64,000 nucleotides of DNA, taken from Asticcacaulis sp. AND118 (GTDB lineage: Bacteria; Pseudomonadota; Alphaproteobacteria; Caulobacterales; Caulobacteraceae). The notes beneath the pieces are model-generated. The model did not search any database. It was given only the letters and a program-made list of their open reading frames with translations, and was not told where the DNA came from. Shown piece after piece: positions 1 through 9,932 of the stretch (position 1 is the first letter of the stretch; each line of letters starts with the position of its first letter). The position numbers were made by a program, and so were the translations under genes. The DNA lies in assembly GCF_020535245.1 (NCBI RefSeq), contig NZ_CP084911.1, positions 468,501 to 532,500 on the forward strand, read 5' to 3'.

Positions 1-191
1 CGAGCCAGGACTGGGCCATTGATCCCAAGACCTTCCGCACGGTTCTGACCGACACTGAACAACTGCAGTGGGACGATCGCGATCAGGTCATGCGTCCCAA
101 GGCCTTTCGCTTCAACGCCGAAACCGGCAAAGGGTCTGGCACCTCTGACCATTGGCCGATCGCCATTGATCTCGTTCGGGGAGGCAAGTGA
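1..191 (+). CDS. C-terminal end of a gene cut by the window edge, possibly endonuclease/exonuclease/phosphatase fold
   Basis: An open frame beginning before the window (codons in phase from base 3) runs to a TGA at 189-191 and gives about 62 residues. Near the end it reads TSDHWPIAIDL, which resembles the terminal SDHxPV motif of the endonuclease/exonuclease/phosphatase superfamily, where the His is catalytic. That is the only clue to function and it is weak. The stop overlaps the start region of the next gene (GTG 188, ATG 191), suggesting translational coupling. Confidence 0.5.
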   Translation, partial: SQDWAIDPKTFRTVLTDTEQLQWDDRDQVMRPKAFRFNAETGKGSGTSDHWPIAIDLVRGGK

Positions 192-589
192 TGACCGTAA
201 CAACACTGATCGCATTTCTGGCAGGGTTTATCGCGGGCGCGGCCCTGACCTATCTGATCGCCATCAAAGGGCGCGAGGCGCCGGCCGAGGCCCTTCGCAA
301 TCCCTCGAAATATAAACGGGCCGATCCGGAGGTCGCGCGGACGCTCGATGAGCATGATCGCGATATGGCCGCAACGGATCCCCGCTGGGGCGAGGGCGAA
401 GCCGGTGAATTTGCCACCTTCACCTATGCCGATCGCGACGGGGTGGTCACCGAGCGTCGCGTCTCCAACTGGCGTAGCCATGGCGCCTATATCGAAGGTG
501 TCTGCCTCAACCGGCAGGAAGAACGCACGTTTCGCAAGGATCGCATCACCGGGTGGTCTGTGCAGCCCCAATCTGAAGTGCAGGCGTAA
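191..589 (+). CDS. membrane-anchored protein with WYL-like domain
   Basis: A 132-residue protein with one hydrophobic N-terminal segment (about residues 5-25, TLIAFLAGFIAGAALTYLIA), a charged linker, and a C-terminal region (about 75-125) reading FTYADRDGVVTERRV, then YIEGVCLNR and RTFRKDRITGW. This spacing matches the second half of WYL domains, which bind ligands or nucleic acid in bacterial regulators and defence loci. The family assignment is by motif recognition only. ATG at 191 overlaps the stop of the upstream gene; an in-frame GTG lies directly before it at 188. Tethering a WYL-like domain to the membrane without a helix-turn-helix is uncommon. Confidence 0.6.
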   Translation: MTVTTLIAFLAGFIAGAALTYLIAIKGREAPAEALRNPSKYKRADPEVARTLDEHDRDMAATDPRWGEGEAGEFATFTYADRDGVVTERRVSNWRSHGAYIEGVCLNRQEERTFRKDRITGWSVQPQSEVQA

Positions 590-665
590 GGGTAAAGCCG
601 CCGCATTTCAGACGGGGTAATGGCTTATTTTTTAGCAAACCCACAGCCGCTGAGAGGAGCGACCG

Positions 666-1442
666 ATGAAGCCGATAGCCCTGAGCCCCGTTCTGCTGGT
701 CGCTATGTGCGTTTTGAGTGCCTGCGGTGCGCCTGACGGCGAGGCACCCGATACGGCCTCCCGGGCAGAGTCCGGTACTACAGCCTCGGGCGGCATAGAG
801 ATCGTCGATCCCGTGGCGGCTTCGGCCCCGGTTTCGCGTTCGGCGCTGGAAACCCTGCCTGCGACCGAGGCGGAGAGACCCGTGTCCTGTTCGACCGAAA
901 TCGGTGCAAAGGCGGCCGAGCGCCTGGCCAAAACCTGCCGGAACGTGTCCCCGGCGACGCATCCGCCCTGTAACGTCGCCAACAGTTGCGCCCTGATGTC
1001 CGATGAGATTGCCCGCAGTTGCGCGCTGTTCGACGAGAAGGACACGCCGATCGCTGACTGCCAGCCCCATCCCAAAAGTGCACAAGCGGCCGCGGCGGTC
1101 GTCCGCCTCTACTATTCGGCCATCAATGCGCATGATTACGGCACGGCCTGGTCGCAGTGGGGTGAGGACGGGCCGCCCAACCAGTCTTTGCCGCAGTTCA
1201 GCGCGGGCTTTGCAGAGACGAAGTCCACCAGGGTGACGATTGGGGAGCTGCCCGAGGGCGATGCCGGGGCGGGGTCGGTGTTTCAGAGTGTGCCGGTTAC
1301 CATCGATGCGGTGCTGAAGACCGGCGAGCATCAGCGCTTTATGGGGAGCTACACGCTTCGTCGCGTCAACGATGTGGACGGTGCCACCCCGCCTCAGCGT
1401 CGCTGGCATATCGAGTCGGCGAAGCTGGCGCCGGTGAAATAG
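666..1442 (+). CDS. lipoprotein with NTF2-like C-terminal region
   Basis: 258 residues. The N-terminus is a lipoprotein signal peptide with lipobox LSAC (Cys at residue 20), so the mature protein is probably lipid-anchored. A linker rich in Ala, Ser and Glu follows, then a Cys-rich stretch (about 75-135, six or more Cys, suggesting periplasmic disulfides). The C-terminal part (about 140-258, VVRLYYSAINAHDYGTAWSQWG, ending WHIESAKLAPVK) has the helix-then-sheet look of NTF2-like or DUF4440-type folds, in which YxAINxHDYxxAW is common. GAGGAG upstream (654-659) supports the ATG. No enzymatic function can be assigned. Confidence 0.6.
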   Translation: MKPIALSPVLLVAMCVLSACGAPDGEAPDTASRAESGTTASGGIEIVDPVAASAPVSRSALETLPATEAERPVSCSTEIGAKAAERLAKTCRNVSPATHPPCNVANSCALMSDEIARSCALFDEKDTPIADCQPHPKSAQAAAAVVRLYYSAINAHDYGTAWSQWGEDGPPNQSLPQFSAGFAETKSTRVTIGELPEGDAGAGSVFQSVPVTIDAVLKTGEHQRFMGSYTLRRVNDVDGATPPQRRWHIESAKLAPVK

Positions 1443-1559
1443 ACGAACAGAGATAATGCCGGCGACGTTTAGACTCGAGACGTTCGCGCTGGTGAAAGAC
1501 GCCGGGCGTGAGTAAGTTACCGCCTGAAAATCGCGCTACCCCGACCCAACCGGACCACC

Positions 1560-2069
1560 ATGGCCTTTAACCCCAAATCCAGTCTCGCTAAATTGATTCA
1601 GGCACCGGTGCGACCCGGCACGGTGCAGTGGATAGGTTTGCGGCCGGAGCGGCGAGGGGAGATGATCGCTGCGGACGAGGCCCAGCTGTCACCTGAGATT
1701 GGCTTAATCGGTGATCACTATCAGGGACGCAGTGGCAACCGGCACCTGACGCTTATCGGCCAGGAGGACATACATGCGATCGCAAGCTTCCTCGGGGTTA
1801 CCGTGCAGGCGCACCTTCTTCGGCGCAATGTCGTCACGGTCGGGATCAACCTCCTGGCATTGAAGGATAAGCGATTCCGATTGGGTGAAGCGGTGCTCGA
1901 ATACACCGGCGAATGTCATCCCTGCTCGCGCATGGAAGAGATATTCGGTGTCGGCGGCTATAATGCCGTGCGCGGACACGGCGGTATCACTGCACGGGTC
2001 ATTACGGGTGGCCGTTTTCGTGTCGGGGATCGGCTGATTGTCGAAGGCGACGGGACCTCGGAGGCCTGA
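1560..2069 (+). CDS. MOSC domain protein
   Basis: 169 residues matching the MOSC fold (molybdenum cofactor sulfurase C-terminal; YiiM-type). Visible features are the early IGLRPERRGEM strand region, DHYQGRSGNRHLTLIGQED, and the conserved Cys region GECHPCSRMEE near residues 119-129, followed by GHGGITARVITGGRFRVGDRL. Standalone MOSC proteins handle sulfur carriers and Moco-dependent detoxification of N-hydroxylated compounds. No obvious Shine-Dalgarno precedes the ATG, but no better in-frame start is visible. It stands alone between the lipoprotein gene and a convergent membrane-protein gene. Confidence 0.8.
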   Translation: MAFNPKSSLAKLIQAPVRPGTVQWIGLRPERRGEMIAADEAQLSPEIGLIGDHYQGRSGNRHLTLIGQEDIHAIASFLGVTVQAHLLRRNVVTVGINLLALKDKRFRLGEAVLEYTGECHPCSRMEEIFGVGGYNAVRGHGGITARVITGGRFRVGDRLIVEGDGTSEA

Positions 2070-2170
2070 GGCAAGTCCGATCTGTTTTCTGTGGGGACGC
2101 GCCTGCTCTTTCGCCCCGGCTTATCTCGGGCCGCAAGACTTTTGTTTGGGCGCGATGGCTGGCTTTAAAT

Positions 2171-2992
2171 CTAACGATGCCGCACCCTGAAGAAAGGCCG
2201 TCCCTGACTGGCTTGATGGAACAGCCAGATCGTCAACAGGACACTCAGGCCGGCCAGAAGCGCCACGAGAGCCGTTGCCACAGGCGGCGGCAATGCCTGA
2301 TCGAAGATCAGGCCTGCGACGGGTAGGACCTGCATCACATGGGTCGCCACGAAATGGGCCGGGCGCCGGTCGCCAACGGTGAATGACCAGCCGGTCACCG
2401 GCATCTTCGGTGCCCCCGCCGCTTCCTGACCGACATGGTGCGATAAGGCCCCGCCCATGGCAAAGGCCGTGATCAACGTCATCAGCGTGCCAAGACACAG
2501 ACCGAGGACGCTGCCCCATCTCAAACCGGCGCCACCGGCAAAGTCTGGGTCAAAAAATATGTAACCGCCCAGAATGCCGGCTGCCAGCGTGAGCACGATG
2601 GCCCCGAGCGCCATCAGAGCGTACATCAGGCGCGCTACTGGCGTGCCCACGTTGAAGTGAGACCGCTCCTGGCGCGCAGCTCGGAACCCGATATAGACAA
2701 TTTCAAAAGCGGCAGCCGCGCAGGCGGCAATGGCCGTTGCGGTTAAGAAACCGCTCTGATGCAGCTCTTTGGACACGCCGCCCGTCAGCAAAGCCAGCGT
2801 CAGGAAGTGGATGAAAAGCGACAGAGCAAATTTCAGAGGCTTCAGCCATACGGACTCGCCTGCAATGCGCCGTCGATCAAGAGCCAGAAGGAGGGTCGTA
2901 AGGATAAAGGCCAGCCCGAAGCACACGGTAGTTGCCCAAAACCAGTCTTGCGCCTCGCTGAACGCGAAGCCGTAGTCTTCCGCTCTGAACAC
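2171..2992 (-). CDS. polytopic membrane protein of unknown function
   Basis: An open frame extends upstream to 3541, but it would overlap imuA. The GTG at 2992 is preferred because the minus strand reads AAGGGG six bases before it. The resulting 273-residue protein has about seven hydrophobic segments (for example WFWATTVCFGLAFILTTLLLA, LKFALSLFIHFLTLALLTG, ALMALGAIVLTLAAGILGGY, VATALVALLAGLSVLLTIWLF). It is divergent from the imu operon. I do not recognise the family. Confidence 0.65.
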   Translation of the reverse strand: MFRAEDYGFAFSEAQDWFWATTVCFGLAFILTTLLLALDRRRIAGESVWLKPLKFALSLFIHFLTLALLTGGVSKELHQSGFLTATAIAACAAAAFEIVYIGFRAARQERSHFNVGTPVARLMYALMALGAIVLTLAAGILGGYIFFDPDFAGGAGLRWGSVLGLCLGTLMTLITAFAMGGALSHHVGQEAAGAPKMPVTGWSFTVGDRRPAHFVATHVMQVLPVAGLIFDQALPPPVATALVALLAGLSVLLTIWLFHQASQGRPFFRVRHR

Positions 2993-3288
2993 GATTTTCC
3001 CCTTAGCCGTCTGATAGGTCTTACGTCCCCGGCTTGAAATGGATTGCGGAAGAGCGGTCGAAATCAAGGCGGGCGTGCGCTGAACGCCTATCAGGGGTAG
3101 GGCCTGCGACGTACACCGAAGCGACTGGCCATTCGACAATTCACAGAAAGTTGTTCCTGATTTGTTTCTCAAGAGTCCGTCGTTAAGGATTTGTGACTCC
3201 TCACGATTCCACACCGACCTATAGCCCTGACATTTTCTGGCAGCATGGAGACGCCGATTTCGCCCTATTGACTCTTGTCGGAATTGAA

Positions 3289-3303
3289 GAACAAAAAGCG
3301 AAC
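3289..3303. promoter_or_regulatory. LexA SOS box upstream of imuA
   Basis: GAAC-AAAAAGC-GAAC, the reverse complement of the alphaproteobacterial LexA site GTTC-N7-GTTC, ends 23 bp before the imuA start. The same arrangement precedes recA at 49949. In Caulobacter the imuA-imuB-dnaE2 operon is known to be LexA-repressed and DNA-damage inducible. The rest of the 334-bp gap 2993-3326 holds no other feature I can support. Confidence 0.85.
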
Positions 3304-3326
3304 ATAGTCTTTGGCGTTCAGAAAGG

Positions 3327-4079
3327 ATGCTTGATGTCATGCCCGCTGCCAACCCCTCCGTCCTCAGCGCACTGCGAGACCGGATCGACCATATCGGCGG
3401 CCAAAGTGCGCCCAGACGCGCCGTTCTCCCCTTTGGCGTTCCCGACATCGACGCCCGCATTCCCAAAGGCGGGCTGGCCTTTGGGGCCCTGCATGAGATC
3501 GCCGGTGGCGCCAATGGCGCGGTAGATGGGGCCGCCGCCATCGCCTTTGCCGCCGGGATCGCCGCGCGCAGTGGCGGGCGTGTCCTGTGGGCCTATACGC
3601 AGCCTGATCTGTTTGCCCCGGCGCTCGCCCGTGCAGGCCTGACCGATGACAAGGTCGTCTTCTTCGAAGCCGGCGATGAAGCCGCCGTGCTGGGGGCTTG
3701 TGAGGAAGCCCTGCGCCACGGCGGCCTCACCGCAGTCGTAGGCGAACTCGCCAATCTCTCCCGTGTCGCCTCGCAACGCCTTCAGATGGCGGCGGAGGGC
3801 ACAGGGACGCTGGCCCTGATTGTGCGCCGCTGGCGCCGGCAGGTCGATGCCAAGGACTTTGGCCGCCCCACAGCCGCGTTTACCCGCTGGCGCGTCACCG
3901 AACTGAACTCAGCGCCTTTGCCGGTGCGCGGCGTCGGACGCGCGCGCTGGATGCTGGAGCTGATCAGGGCCCGCGGCGGCGAGTGCCATGATTTCGAGGT
4001 CGAGGCGTGTGACGGGGAGGGACGTATCCGCCTGTCCGGGGACGCACAAATGCCAAACACCTTGCGGGCCGCATCTTAA
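3327..4079 (+). CDS. imuA: ImuA, SOS mutagenesis cassette protein
   Basis: 250 residues of the ImuA family, a RecA-like protein that works with ImuB and DnaE2 in translesion mutagenesis. The segment LPFGVPDIDARIPKGGLAFGALHEIAG (about 33-60) is the RecA-type N-terminal core, with a degenerate P-loop, as usual for ImuA. LALIVRRWRRQ, WRVTELNSAPLP and RARWMLELIRARGGE are typical C-terminal segments. The ATG at 3327 directly abuts AAAGG; an in-frame ATG at 3339 is an alternative start. It is first in an SOS-controlled operon (box at 3289-3303). Confidence 0.9.
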   Translation: MLDVMPAANPSVLSALRDRIDHIGGQSAPRRAVLPFGVPDIDARIPKGGLAFGALHEIAGGANGAVDGAAAIAFAAGIAARSGGRVLWAYTQPDLFAPALARAGLTDDKVVFFEAGDEAAVLGACEEALRHGGLTAVVGELANLSRVASQRLQMAAEGTGTLALIVRRWRRQVDAKDFGRPTAAFTRWRVTELNSAPLPVRGVGRARWMLELIRARGGECHDFEVEACDGEGRIRLSGDAQMPNTLRAAS

Positions 4080-4092
4080 CAGGAGGGAGACT

Positions 4093-4350
4093 ATGCAGTT
4101 GTTTGAGACACCGGATGAACACACCCGATTAGCCCTGTTCGATGGGGCGGCGGTCCTGCTCACGGTCGCCCGCCATGAGCGCGACTACATGGCGTGTGTG
4201 CGCAAGTTCGGCCCCAAAGGCACGGTCTATTACGATGTGGCCGGCTACAGATACCACGCCGATGGCTCGCCCCTGCCGCAATTGCCGCGCGCGCCCCAGA
4301 TACTCGACGTCGTTGATCTCTATCAGACCGATTACGCGGATATCGCATGA
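4093..4350 (+). CDS. small unknown protein within the imu operon
   Basis: 85 residues (LFETPDEHTRLALFDGAAVL at the start, YQTDYADIA at the end). A good ribosome site, AGGAGGGAG, sits 4 bp before the ATG. It lies 13 bp after imuA and its stop overlaps the next start (ATGA at 4347), so it belongs to the same SOS-induced transcript. No membrane segment or known motif is visible. It does not look like any standard component of the imuA-imuB-dnaE2 cassette. Confidence 0.7.
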   Translation: MQLFETPDEHTRLALFDGAAVLLTVARHERDYMACVRKFGPKGTVYYDVAGYRYHADGSPLPQLPRAPQILDVVDLYQTDYADIA

Positions 4351-4865
4351 GTGAACTTGTCACCTGTGCGGGGAAGGTGGTGGCGCTGGCGCCCCTCGTC
4401 GCTATCGGGCCGGTATGGGGAAATGGCCTTTATGAAGACACGCATCTGGCGTTCCCGGTCCATATCCAGGGCCTGCCTCAAACCCTGTGGTTCCAGTCGG
4501 AGGATGGTACAGACGCGGAAAGGGCCGCACTCAGACGCGCGCATGCCCAACTCGTCGCCGCCTGGCGGCGCTATCACCTAAGGGATGGCGTATCGCCGGG
4601 CCTGTTCGACCTGACCCATCTTCTGATCAGTCTTCAGGCCATCTCAGCCGTCAGTCCCATCTATACGAAGACGGTCACTGTGGGCGGCTGGGGCAGCGTC
4701 AGCCGTCATCAGCCGATCTACGACATCCATGTGTCAGGCCTCAGCGAATCCATTCGTCGCTCAGCCTCTGTGGCCGTGCCGCTGGACGTCCTGACGGCTG
4801 AGCGTAGTGCCCTTCTGGAAGCCTGGGCCGACTGGGTCGATCCTCTCACGCGACAGGCGGTGTAG
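4347..4865 (+). CDS. unknown 172-residue protein within the imu operon
   Basis: It overlaps the previous gene by 4 bp (ATGA) and ends 6 bp before imuB, so it is translated as part of the imu operon. The sequence is soluble-looking, with a central VWGNGLYEDTHLAFPVHIQGLP and a C-terminal helix AERSALLEAWADWVDPL. I recognise no domain. Its fixed position between imuA and imuB, with the small gene before it, suggests an accessory role in damage tolerance; this is inferred from context only. Confidence 0.7.
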   Translation: MSELVTCAGKVVALAPLVAIGPVWGNGLYEDTHLAFPVHIQGLPQTLWFQSEDGTDAERAALRRAHAQLVAAWRRYHLRDGVSPGLFDLTHLLISLQAISAVSPIYTKTVTVGGWGSVSRHQPIYDIHVSGLSESIRRSASVAVPLDVLTAERSALLEAWADWVDPLTRQAV

Positions 4866-4871
4866 GGTGTC

Positions 4872-6392
4872 ATGGCCCGCTACCTCAGCCTCTATCTGCC
4901 ATTCTGGGGGACCGATCGTCTGCGCCGCGCTGTGGGACTGGACGCGCTGCCGCTTGAGCGACCCCTAGTTCTGCAGGGCAAGGTCGGCAGCCGACGCCTC
5001 GTCACGGCGGTCGATGCGTTAGCTCATCAGCGCGGCGTGCGAGCGGGCATGGCGGTGGCCAAGGCGCAGGTGCTGATCGACGGGCTTGAGGTGCGTGACG
5101 CTGAGCTGGAGCGCGACGCCGAGGCGCTGGAGACACTCGCCGTATGGGCCTTGCGTCTCTACTCACCCGTGGTGGCCCCTGATACACCCGACGGTCTGAT
5201 CCTCGATATCACCGGCGCGGCCCATCTCTATGGGGGAGAGGCCGCTCTGGTCACAGATATACTGCGGCGTCTCGAGGCCCTTCACATCACCGCCTACGCC
5301 ACGGTCGCGGATAGCTGGGGGGCCGCCCATGCCCTGGTGCGCTTTGCGGGTAAATCTTCGCTGATCATTGCACCGGGTAAGTCCACCGAGGCCATCCTGC
5401 CCCTGCCGGTTGCGGCGCTTCGCCTGCCGGCCGAGACGGTCGAGGAACTGCGCCTTATTGGTATCGACACGATCGGCGAACTGGCGGCCAAGCCGCGCGC
5501 CCCGCTGGCGCTGCGCTATGGTCCCGACCTGTGGCGGCGCGTCGATATGGCGTTTGGGCGACTGGCCGAACCCATTGAGCCCGTCCAGGTCCCCGAACTG
5601 ATCTCGGTCGAACGCGCTTTCTTTGAGCCCATCGGGGCGCCTGACACCCTTGAGAAATATACCCGTCGTTTGACTGAATCCCTGTGCCTGAAACTGGAAG
5701 AGGCGGGGCTTGGGGCGCGACGGCTCGATCTGCACTTTGTGCGCGTCGATAGCCGCATCGAGACGATCTCCGTCGGCACCGCCAAGCCGGTGCGTGACGT
5801 CAAGCGCCTGTCGAAACTGCTGGTCGATAAGATCGAAACCGTCGAGCCGGGCTTCGGTATCGACAAAATGACCCTGTCAGCCCCTCTGGTCGAACCGCTG
5901 TGCTTCACGCAGGTGGCCACCAGCTTTGCCGCGCCCAGCCGCCCGGATGTCGAAGACCTGTGGGACACGCTCAGCAATCGCTATGGCGAGGGGCGACTTT
6001 ACCGCGCCGTGGAGGTCGCAAGCGATATCCCCGAGCGCTCGGTCAGACGGATCGCGCCTTCGGCATCCGGGACCGGCTCCGCTCGCAATGCCCGCTATCG
6101 CCGTCCGGCGCGCCTTTATCGCCCCGAACCGGTGCAGGCGCTCGCGGCCTTGCCCGATCATCCGCCGCGCGCCTTTACCTGGCGCGGTCAGCGTTACAGC
6201 GTCGTCTGTGCCGATGGCCCCGAACGGGTCAAGGGCGAGTGGTGGGTCAGCGACGCCGAAACCGGCAAGGTGCGCGACTACTATATCCTCGAAGCGGCCA
6301 CCGGCGAGCGCTTCTGGGTCTTCCGGGCCGGGGACGGCGAGCACACGGGCACCGGCTCTCTCAACTGGTATCTGCACGGGAAGTTCGACTGA
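4872..6392 (+). CDS. imuB: ImuB, Y-family polymerase-like protein
   Basis: 506 residues. The N-terminus [19 protein letters not shown] replaces the catalytic DxD segment of true Y-family polymerases, as is typical of ImuB, which acts as a catalytically inactive adaptor bringing DnaE2 to the beta clamp. Palm and little-finger segments are visible ([36 protein letters not shown], a helix-hairpin-helix-like element; [10 protein letters not shown]). The C-terminal tail contains WYLHGKFD, usual for this family. Its TGA overlaps the dnaE2 ATG, so the two are coupled. Confidence 0.92.
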   Translation: MARYLSLYLPFWGTDRLRRAVGLDALPLERPLVLQGKVGSRRLVTAVDALAHQRGVRAGMAVAKAQVLIDGLEVRDAELERDAEALETLAVWALRLYSPVVAPDTPDGLILDITGAAHLYGGEAALVTDILRRLEALHITAYATVADSWGAAHALVRFAGKSSLIIAPGKSTEAILPLPVAALRLPAETVEELRLIGIDTIGELAAKPRAPLALRYGPDLWRRVDMAFGRLAEPIEPVQVPELISVERAFFEPIGAPDTLEKYTRRLTESLCLKLEEAGLGARRLDLHFVRVDSRIETISVGTAKPVRDVKRLSKLLVDKIETVEPGFGIDKMTLSAPLVEPLCFTQVATSFAAPSRPDVEDLWDTLSNRYGEGRLYRAVEVASDIPERSVRRIAPSASGTGSARNARYRRPARLYRPEPVQALAALPDHPPRAFTWRGQRYSVVCADGPERVKGEWWVSDAETGKVRDYYILEAATGERFWVFRAGDGEHTGTGSLNWYLHGKFD

Positions 6393-9300
6393 TGCAGCCA
6401 CCTTACGTCGAGCTTCAGTGCGCGTCCTACTTCTCTTTCCTGCAGGGCTGTTCATCCCCAGATGAGCTGTTCGTGCGCGCACAGGCACTGGGTCTTGAGG
6501 CGCTGGCCATTGCGGATCGCAACACGCTCGCCGGTATGGTGCGCGCCCATGTGGCCGCCAAAGCCACGGGTGTGCGCCTGATCGTCGGCTGCCACCTTGA
6601 TCTGAGCGATGGCTCTTCGCTGCTCGTCTATCCCACCGACCGGGCGGCCTATGCGCGCCTGTCACGGCTTTTGACGGTGGGCAAGGCGCGGGGCGGCAAG
6701 GGCCGGTGCGACCTCACCTGGCAGGATGTGGAGGACTTCAACGCGGGCCTGATCGGCATCTTCATTCCGGAAGAGGCCGATGAGGTCTGCGCCCAGCGCC
6801 TGCGTCGCTTCAAGACCATCTTTGCCGAACGCGCCCATGTGGCGCTGACGCTGCGCCGCCGGCAGGGGGACCATCTGCGCCTGCATGAGTTGTCGAACCT
6901 CGCGGCGAGGGTGCGCGTGCCCACCGTCATTACCAATGATGTCCTCTATCATGTCCATGAGCGCGACCAGCTACACGATGTGGTCACCTGCATCCGCCAC
7001 AACTGCACCATCGACACCCTTGGGGATCTGCGCCACCGCTACGCCGATCGCTATCTCAAGACGCCGGAGGAGATGTATCGCCTGTTTCCGGGGTACGAGG
7101 GGGCATTAAGGCGCAGTGTCGAGATCGCCGATCAGTGCCGTTTCAGCCTCGACGAGCTTAAATACCAGTATCCGGAAGAGAAACTCCTGCCGGGACTGTC
7201 GGCCATCGACGCCCTCAAGAAACTGACCTGGGAAGGGGCGAAGCGGCGCTACCCGGAAGGCGTGCCGCAAAAGGTCATCGACCTTCTGCGCCATGAACTG
7301 ACCCTGATCGAGAAGCTCAACTACGCGCCCTATTTTTTGACCGTCAACGCCATCGTCAACTTCGCCCGCTCGCAGGATATCCTCTGTCAGGGGCGAGGCT
7401 CGGCCGCCAATAGCTGCGTTTGTTTTGTGCTGGGCATTACGAGCGTCGATCCGGACCGCAATGATCTTCTCTTCGAGCGCTTCATCTCCGAAGAGCGGGG
7501 GGAGCCGCCCGATATCGATGTGGACTTCGAGCACCAGCGGCGTGAGGAGGTGCTGCAATGGGTCTATGAGACCTATGGCCGCTCGCACGCCGCCCTTACC
7601 GCCGTCGTCACGCGGTTCCGCACGCGCGGGGCCATCCGGGCCGTGCTCAAGGTGATGGGCTATCCCGAAGACACGATCAAGCTGATCTCCAAGCAGGTGA
7701 CCCACTGGCACCGCGGCGGTATGACTTTGGCCGAGGCCGAAGGCTTAGGGCTCAATCTCAATGACCGGCGCCTGAAGCTCGCCATCGACCTGCACCTGTT
7801 GCTGATGAATGTGCCCCGGCATTTGAGCCAGCATCCGGGTGGCTTTGTCCTGACCCATGACCGGCTGGATGAGCTGGTGCCGATCGAGCCCGCACGCATG
7901 AAAGCCCGCCAAGTCATCGAATGGGACAAGGACGATATCGACGTGCTGGCCTTCATGAAGGTCGATTGCCTGGGGCTTGGCATGATGTCGTGCATGAAGC
8001 GCTCGCTCGATATGCTCGCTGAGGTCAAGGGCATAGAGCTTGATCTCGCCACCATCCCGGCCGAAGACCCGCGCACCTATGCCATGATCCGCAAGGCCGA
8101 CACGGTCGGTGTCTTCCAGATCGAAAGCCGCGCCCAGCAGGCCATGCTGCCACGCACCAAACCACGGACCTTCTATGATCTTGTGGTGCAGGTCGCCATT
8201 GTCCGCCCCGGCCCCATCCAGGGCGGCATGGTCCATCCCTACCTGCGACGCCGAGAAGGCACGGAAGAGGTCACCTATCCCTCAAAAGAACTGGAGGCCA
8301 TCCTCTCCAAAACCCTGGGCGTGCCTTTGTTTCAGGAGCAGGCCATGTCGGTTGTCATCAAGGCGGCCGGCTTTTCGCCTGGGCGCGCAGATATGGTCCG
8401 TCGCGCCATGGCCACCTTCAAACACACTGGCGGCGTCTCAAAATTCCATGACGAGATCGTGCAGGGGATGCTTAAAAACGGCTACACGCAGGACTATGCC
8501 GAGCAGATCTTCAGCCAGCTCGAAGGGTTTGGTTCCTATGGGTTTCCGGAGTCGCACGCCTATTCCTTCGCCCTGATCGCCTATGCCTCCTCCTGGATGA
8601 AATGCCATCACCCGGATGTCTTCTGTGCCGCGCTCCTCAACTCCCAGCCCATGGGCTTTTACGCCCCGGCGCAGCTGGTGCGCAACGCTCAGGAACACGG
8701 CGTGGAGGTCCGTCCGGTCTGCGTCAACGCCTCGCGCTGGGACTGTACGCTGGAAGAAACACACCGACCGGGACGCTATGCCGTACGTCTGGGCTTCCGG
8801 CTCGTCAAAGGGCTCAAAAGCGCGGACATCGCCAGGATGATCCTGCATCGCGGAGATTACCCCTTCACATCCATCCCCGATCTGTGGAAGCGGGCGCGCA
8901 CGCCGGTGGCGACGCTGCGGCAACTGGCTAAGGCCGATGCCTTCTCTCCCGCTCTCGGTCTCAACCGCCGGGACGCGCTGTTTGCCATCCGCGCCCTGCG
9001 TGATGATCCTCTACCCCTGTTCGATCATCTGGAGGCGGGGGCAGGGGGGACCGCCGCAATGCCCGAACCGCAGGTGAGCCTCAAACCGATGACGGCCGGG
9101 GCCGGGGTGGTCGAAGATTATAATCATCTCGGCCTGACGCTTGGGACGCATCCGGTCTCGTTCCTGCGCGAAGAGTTGCGTCAACGCGGCCTGATGACCT
9201 GCGCGGACGCTATGGCCTCAAAAGATGGGTGCCGCGTCAGCGTGGGCGGCATGGTGCTCGTCCGTCAGAAGCCGGGCTCGGCCAATGGCGTGATGTTCAT

Positions 9301-9619
9301 GACGCTCGAGGATGAGACCCGTGACGCCAATGTGGTGGTCTGGGAGAAGGTCGCTGCCGCCCACAAGGCCGCCGTCTATGGCTCGTCGTTTGTGGCCATC
9401 AACGGCTACATCCAGCGCGAAGGCGAGGTGGTCCACCTGATCGCGCGATCCGTCTTTGATCTCTCGCCGCTTCTGGCCAGTATCGGTGAGTGCGACACGC
9501 CCCTCAGCGTGCCCCGTATGCCCGGAGATGAGTTCCGCAATGGTGGGCCCGTACAGGATGCGCGAGTGGCCAGAGCGCAGGGCGGTGGCTGGGTGCAGAA
9601 GAGTAGGGATTTTAGGTGA
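6392..9619 (+). CDS. dnaE2: DnaE2 (ImuC), error-prone DNA polymerase III alpha
   Basis: 1075 residues, starting at the ATG that overlaps the imuB stop. An N-terminal PHP domain ([20 protein letters not shown]) carries the DnaE2-type altered metal-binding residues, so proofreading activity is unlikely. The C-family palm shows [17 protein letters not shown] and the catalytic aspartates in [16 protein letters not shown], with another acidic motif in [11 protein letters not shown]. An OB-fold ([27 protein letters not shown]) lies near the C-terminus, and the protein ends shortly after it, as in DnaE2. It is the last gene of the SOS operon and performs mutagenic translesion synthesis. Confidence 0.95.
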   Translation: MQPPYVELQCASYFSFLQGCSSPDELFVRAQALGLEALAIADRNTLAGMVRAHVAAKATGVRLIVGCHLDLSDGSSLLVYPTDRAAYARLSRLLTVGKARGGKGRCDLTWQDVEDFNAGLIGIFIPEEADEVCAQRLRRFKTIFAERAHVALTLRRRQGDHLRLHELSNLAARVRVPTVITNDVLYHVHERDQLHDVVTCIRHNCTIDTLGDLRHRYADRYLKTPEEMYRLFPGYEGALRRSVEIADQCRFSLDELKYQYPEEKLLPGLSAIDALKKLTWEGAKRRYPEGVPQKVIDLLRHELTLIEKLNYAPYFLTVNAIVNFARSQDILCQGRGSAANSCVCFVLGITSVDPDRNDLLFERFISEERGEPPDIDVDFEHQRREEVLQWVYETYGRSHAALTAVVTRFRTRGAIRAVLKVMGYPEDTIKLISKQVTHWHRGGMTLAEAEGLGLNLNDRRLKLAIDLHLLLMNVPRHLSQHPGGFVLTHDRLDELVPIEPARMKARQVIEWDKDDIDVLAFMKVDCLGLGMMSCMKRSLDMLAEVKGIELDLATIPAEDPRTYAMIRKADTVGVFQIESRAQQAMLPRTKPRTFYDLVVQVAIVRPGPIQGGMVHPYLRRREGTEEVTYPSKELEAILSKTLGVPLFQEQAMSVVIKAAGFSPGRADMVRRAMATFKHTGGVSKFHDEIVQGMLKNGYTQDYAEQIFSQLEGFGSYGFPESHAYSFALIAYASSWMKCHHPDVFCAALLNSQPMGFYAPAQLVRNAQEHGVEVRPVCVNASRWDCTLEETHRPGRYAVRLGFRLVKGLKSADIARMILHRGDYPFTSIPDLWKRARTPVATLRQLAKADAFSPALGLNRRDALFAIRALRDDPLPLFDHLEAGAGGTAAMPEPQVSLKPMTAGAGVVEDYNHLGLTLGTHPVSFLREELRQRGLMTCADAMASKDGCRVSVGGMVLVRQKPGSANGVMFMTLEDETRDANVVVWEKVAAAHKAAVYGSSFVAINGYIQREGEVVHLIARSVFDLSPLLASIGECDTPLSVPRMPGDEFRNGGPVQDARVARAQGGGWVQKSRDFR

Positions 9620-9932
9620 TGGGGGGGCGAAGTCGGGGGCTGGTTTTGGCCCATTGCAGTCATTTGCCGGATCGCGGAAGAGCAAATTACCGGACATTGC
9701 GAAGCTGAGCCTATCGCCATCCCTCACCTGACATTATGGCGATTCCGACCTATCTACTCTTGAGTTATAGGCGCTGGCAAACCTGGGGCGGTTCACACCG
9801 ATGGTTCGAGCTCCTTGTCGCATCCTTCGATGTTTGCAGCGGCACGCTTAATCCGGCCGATTTACTCGATCCACCTGCCGACACTTTGATCCAACGCCGC
9901 TTCGTTTACGGCACTGTTAATGTCAGGTCGGC
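9620..9932. other. intergenic stretch between convergent dnaE2 and ietS
   Basis: 313 bp between two convergent genes. A 73-codon frame (9736-9957, plus strand) is open but has no ribosome site, unconvincing composition, and overlaps the end of ietS, so I do not call it. No clear hairpin-plus-U-tract terminator was seen. Confidence 0.5.
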
